Shown here: positions 63,425 through 64,000 of the stretch, piece after piece | Position numbering within the stretch: the stretch's first letter is position 1 | How the letters are laid out: each line of letters starts with the position of its first letter | NCBI RefSeq assembly: GCF_012295615.1 | Contig: NZ_CP051183.1 | Coordinates: forward strand, 1,701,001-1,765,000 | DNA: 64,000 nt | From: Bermanella marisrubri | GTDB taxonomy: Bacteria > Pseudomonadota > Gammaproteobacteria > Pseudomonadales > Oceanobacteraceae | Direction of reading: 5' to 3' | Made by a program: the position numbers and the translations under genes | Notes under the pieces: generated by a model | What the model saw: the letters and a program-made list of their open reading frames with translations, nothing else | Databases searched by the model: none | What the model was told of the DNA's origin: nothing

Positions 63425-64000
63425 CTAAATTTTGACTTTAACAAACCACCTATATGCTGCAGGTAATATAAAGAGAGTTACCAGCGTTGATGAAATCAAC
63501 CCACCAACCACAACCGTAGCCAATGGCTTTTGCACTTCGCTACCAGTGCCTGTAGCAAACAATAATGGCAACAAACCCAGTGAGGTTGTGAGTGCGGTCA
63601 TAAGAACGGGGCGAAGTCGATCTCTTGCCGCCTGAATGCTGGCATGGTTGATGGTGTGGTTGGTTTTAATGAGATGGTTTAAGTGACTCACTAATACCAA
63701 ACCATTTTCTAGCGCAATACCGAACAGAGCGATAAACCCAACTGATGCTGGCACAGATAAACTCTGGCCGCTTACCCATAATGCAATAATGCCGCCCACT
63801 AAGGCCAGTGGAATATTAAGCATGATCAGCATGGCATTGCTGAATGAATTGAAGTTTGCGTATAGTAGAATCAAAACAAGCAAAAGCGTAATTGGAATGA
63901 CGATCATCAAACGCTGGTTGGCTTTTTGCTGCAATTCAAATTGCCCGCCCCAATTAACAAAGTATCCGGGTGGCAATGTGATGCTTTCTTGAATGCGTTG
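63425..64000 (-). CDS. C-terminal part of a CzcA/CusA-type heavy-metal RND transporter
   Basis: The last 191 residues of an RND protein, running off the right edge. The PPGYFVNWGGQFELQQKANQRL start and the GIALENGLVLVSHLNHL helix are hallmarks of the HME (metal efflux) branch rather than the drug branch. The helix carries LLLVLILLYANFNS, and RLRPVLMTALTTSLGLLPLL precedes the last membrane helices. The apparent start codon at 63976 is only a TTG inside the frame; the coding sequence continues upstream, outside the window. Confidence 0.9.
   Translation of the reverse strand, partial: QRIQESITLPPGYFVNWGGQFELQQKANQRLMIVIPITLLLVLILLYANFNSFSNAMLIMLNIPLALVGGIIALWVSGQSLSVPASVGFIALFGIALENGLVLVSHLNHLIKTNHTINHASIQAARDRLRPVLMTALTTSLGLLPLLFATGTGSEVQKPLATVVVGGLISSTLVTLFILPAAYRWFVKVKI

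Noticed and set aside
63425-63976. Small complete RND gene beginning at 63976
   Set aside because: The start is a TTG inside a frame that continues open to the window edge with family-typical residues; it is the end of a larger gene.

Overview
The window is a stretch of a marine-type gammaproteobacterial chromosome with the late half of an integrated virus at its left end. Core gene order (purB, hflD, mnmA, icd, cspD/clpS-clpA, infA, bpt, aat, ftsK, lolA, rarA, serS, cysG) closely follows the Pseudomonas arrangement. Together with the moderate base composition, the two-ExbB TonB cluster and the DUF350 protein this suggests an Oceanospirillales-like organism; the genus is inference.

Region 1 (1-5231) is the main discovery: the structural and lysis half of a tailless, membrane-containing dsDNA prophage related to corticovirus PM2. 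It encodes an FtsK/HerA-type packaging ATPase, a PM2-P2-like double-jelly-roll major capsid protein, at least six tiny or small membrane proteins, a beta-rich candidate vertex protein and a membrane-anchored peptidoglycan hydrolase. It ends in a 56-nt 3' copy of tRNA-Leu(UAA), which is the attachment site. Replication and integrase genes, and presumably the intact tRNA, lie left of the window.

Region 2 (5247-31933) is core housekeeping: a secretin-domain-like lipoprotein, a GNAT fusion, the ribosomal oxygenase RoxA, purB, a YejM-like sulfatase-fold membrane protein with an intact LtaS-like active site, and hflD/mnmA/Nudix/rluE. It continues with monomeric icd, cspD facing clpS-clpA, infA-bpt-aat, ftsK-lolA-rarA-crcB-serS-cysG, a chemoreceptor and a class V aminotransferase.

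Region 3 (32005-39742) is one tight cluster: an M16C (PreP-type) protease followed by DUF3450, TtpC-like ExbB, ExbB, ExbD, TonB and a TPR protein, which together form a TonB2-type energy-transduction system. Region 4 (39758-55664) holds xthA, a DUF350 membrane protein and thiI. It also has a tyrosine recombinase translationally coupled to pyrC, an RND efflux pump with its adaptor and a GMC oxidoreductase. A candidate structured RNA precedes a GNAT gene, and a MipA/OmpV porin-like gene diverges from a NarL-type two-component system.

Region 5 (55710-60960) is the SOS mutagenesis operon imuA-imuB-dnaE2 behind a perfect LexA operator. Region 6 (about 61000-63410) is a small accessory island resembling decayed integron cassettes: a nucleotidyltransferase/partner pair, a DUF1801 gene killed by one TGG-to-TAG nonsense change, an attC-like hairpin and a truncated nucleotidyltransferase. 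The window closes inside a CzcA/CusA-type RND transporter gene. No rRNA, CRISPR array or intact tRNA was seen.
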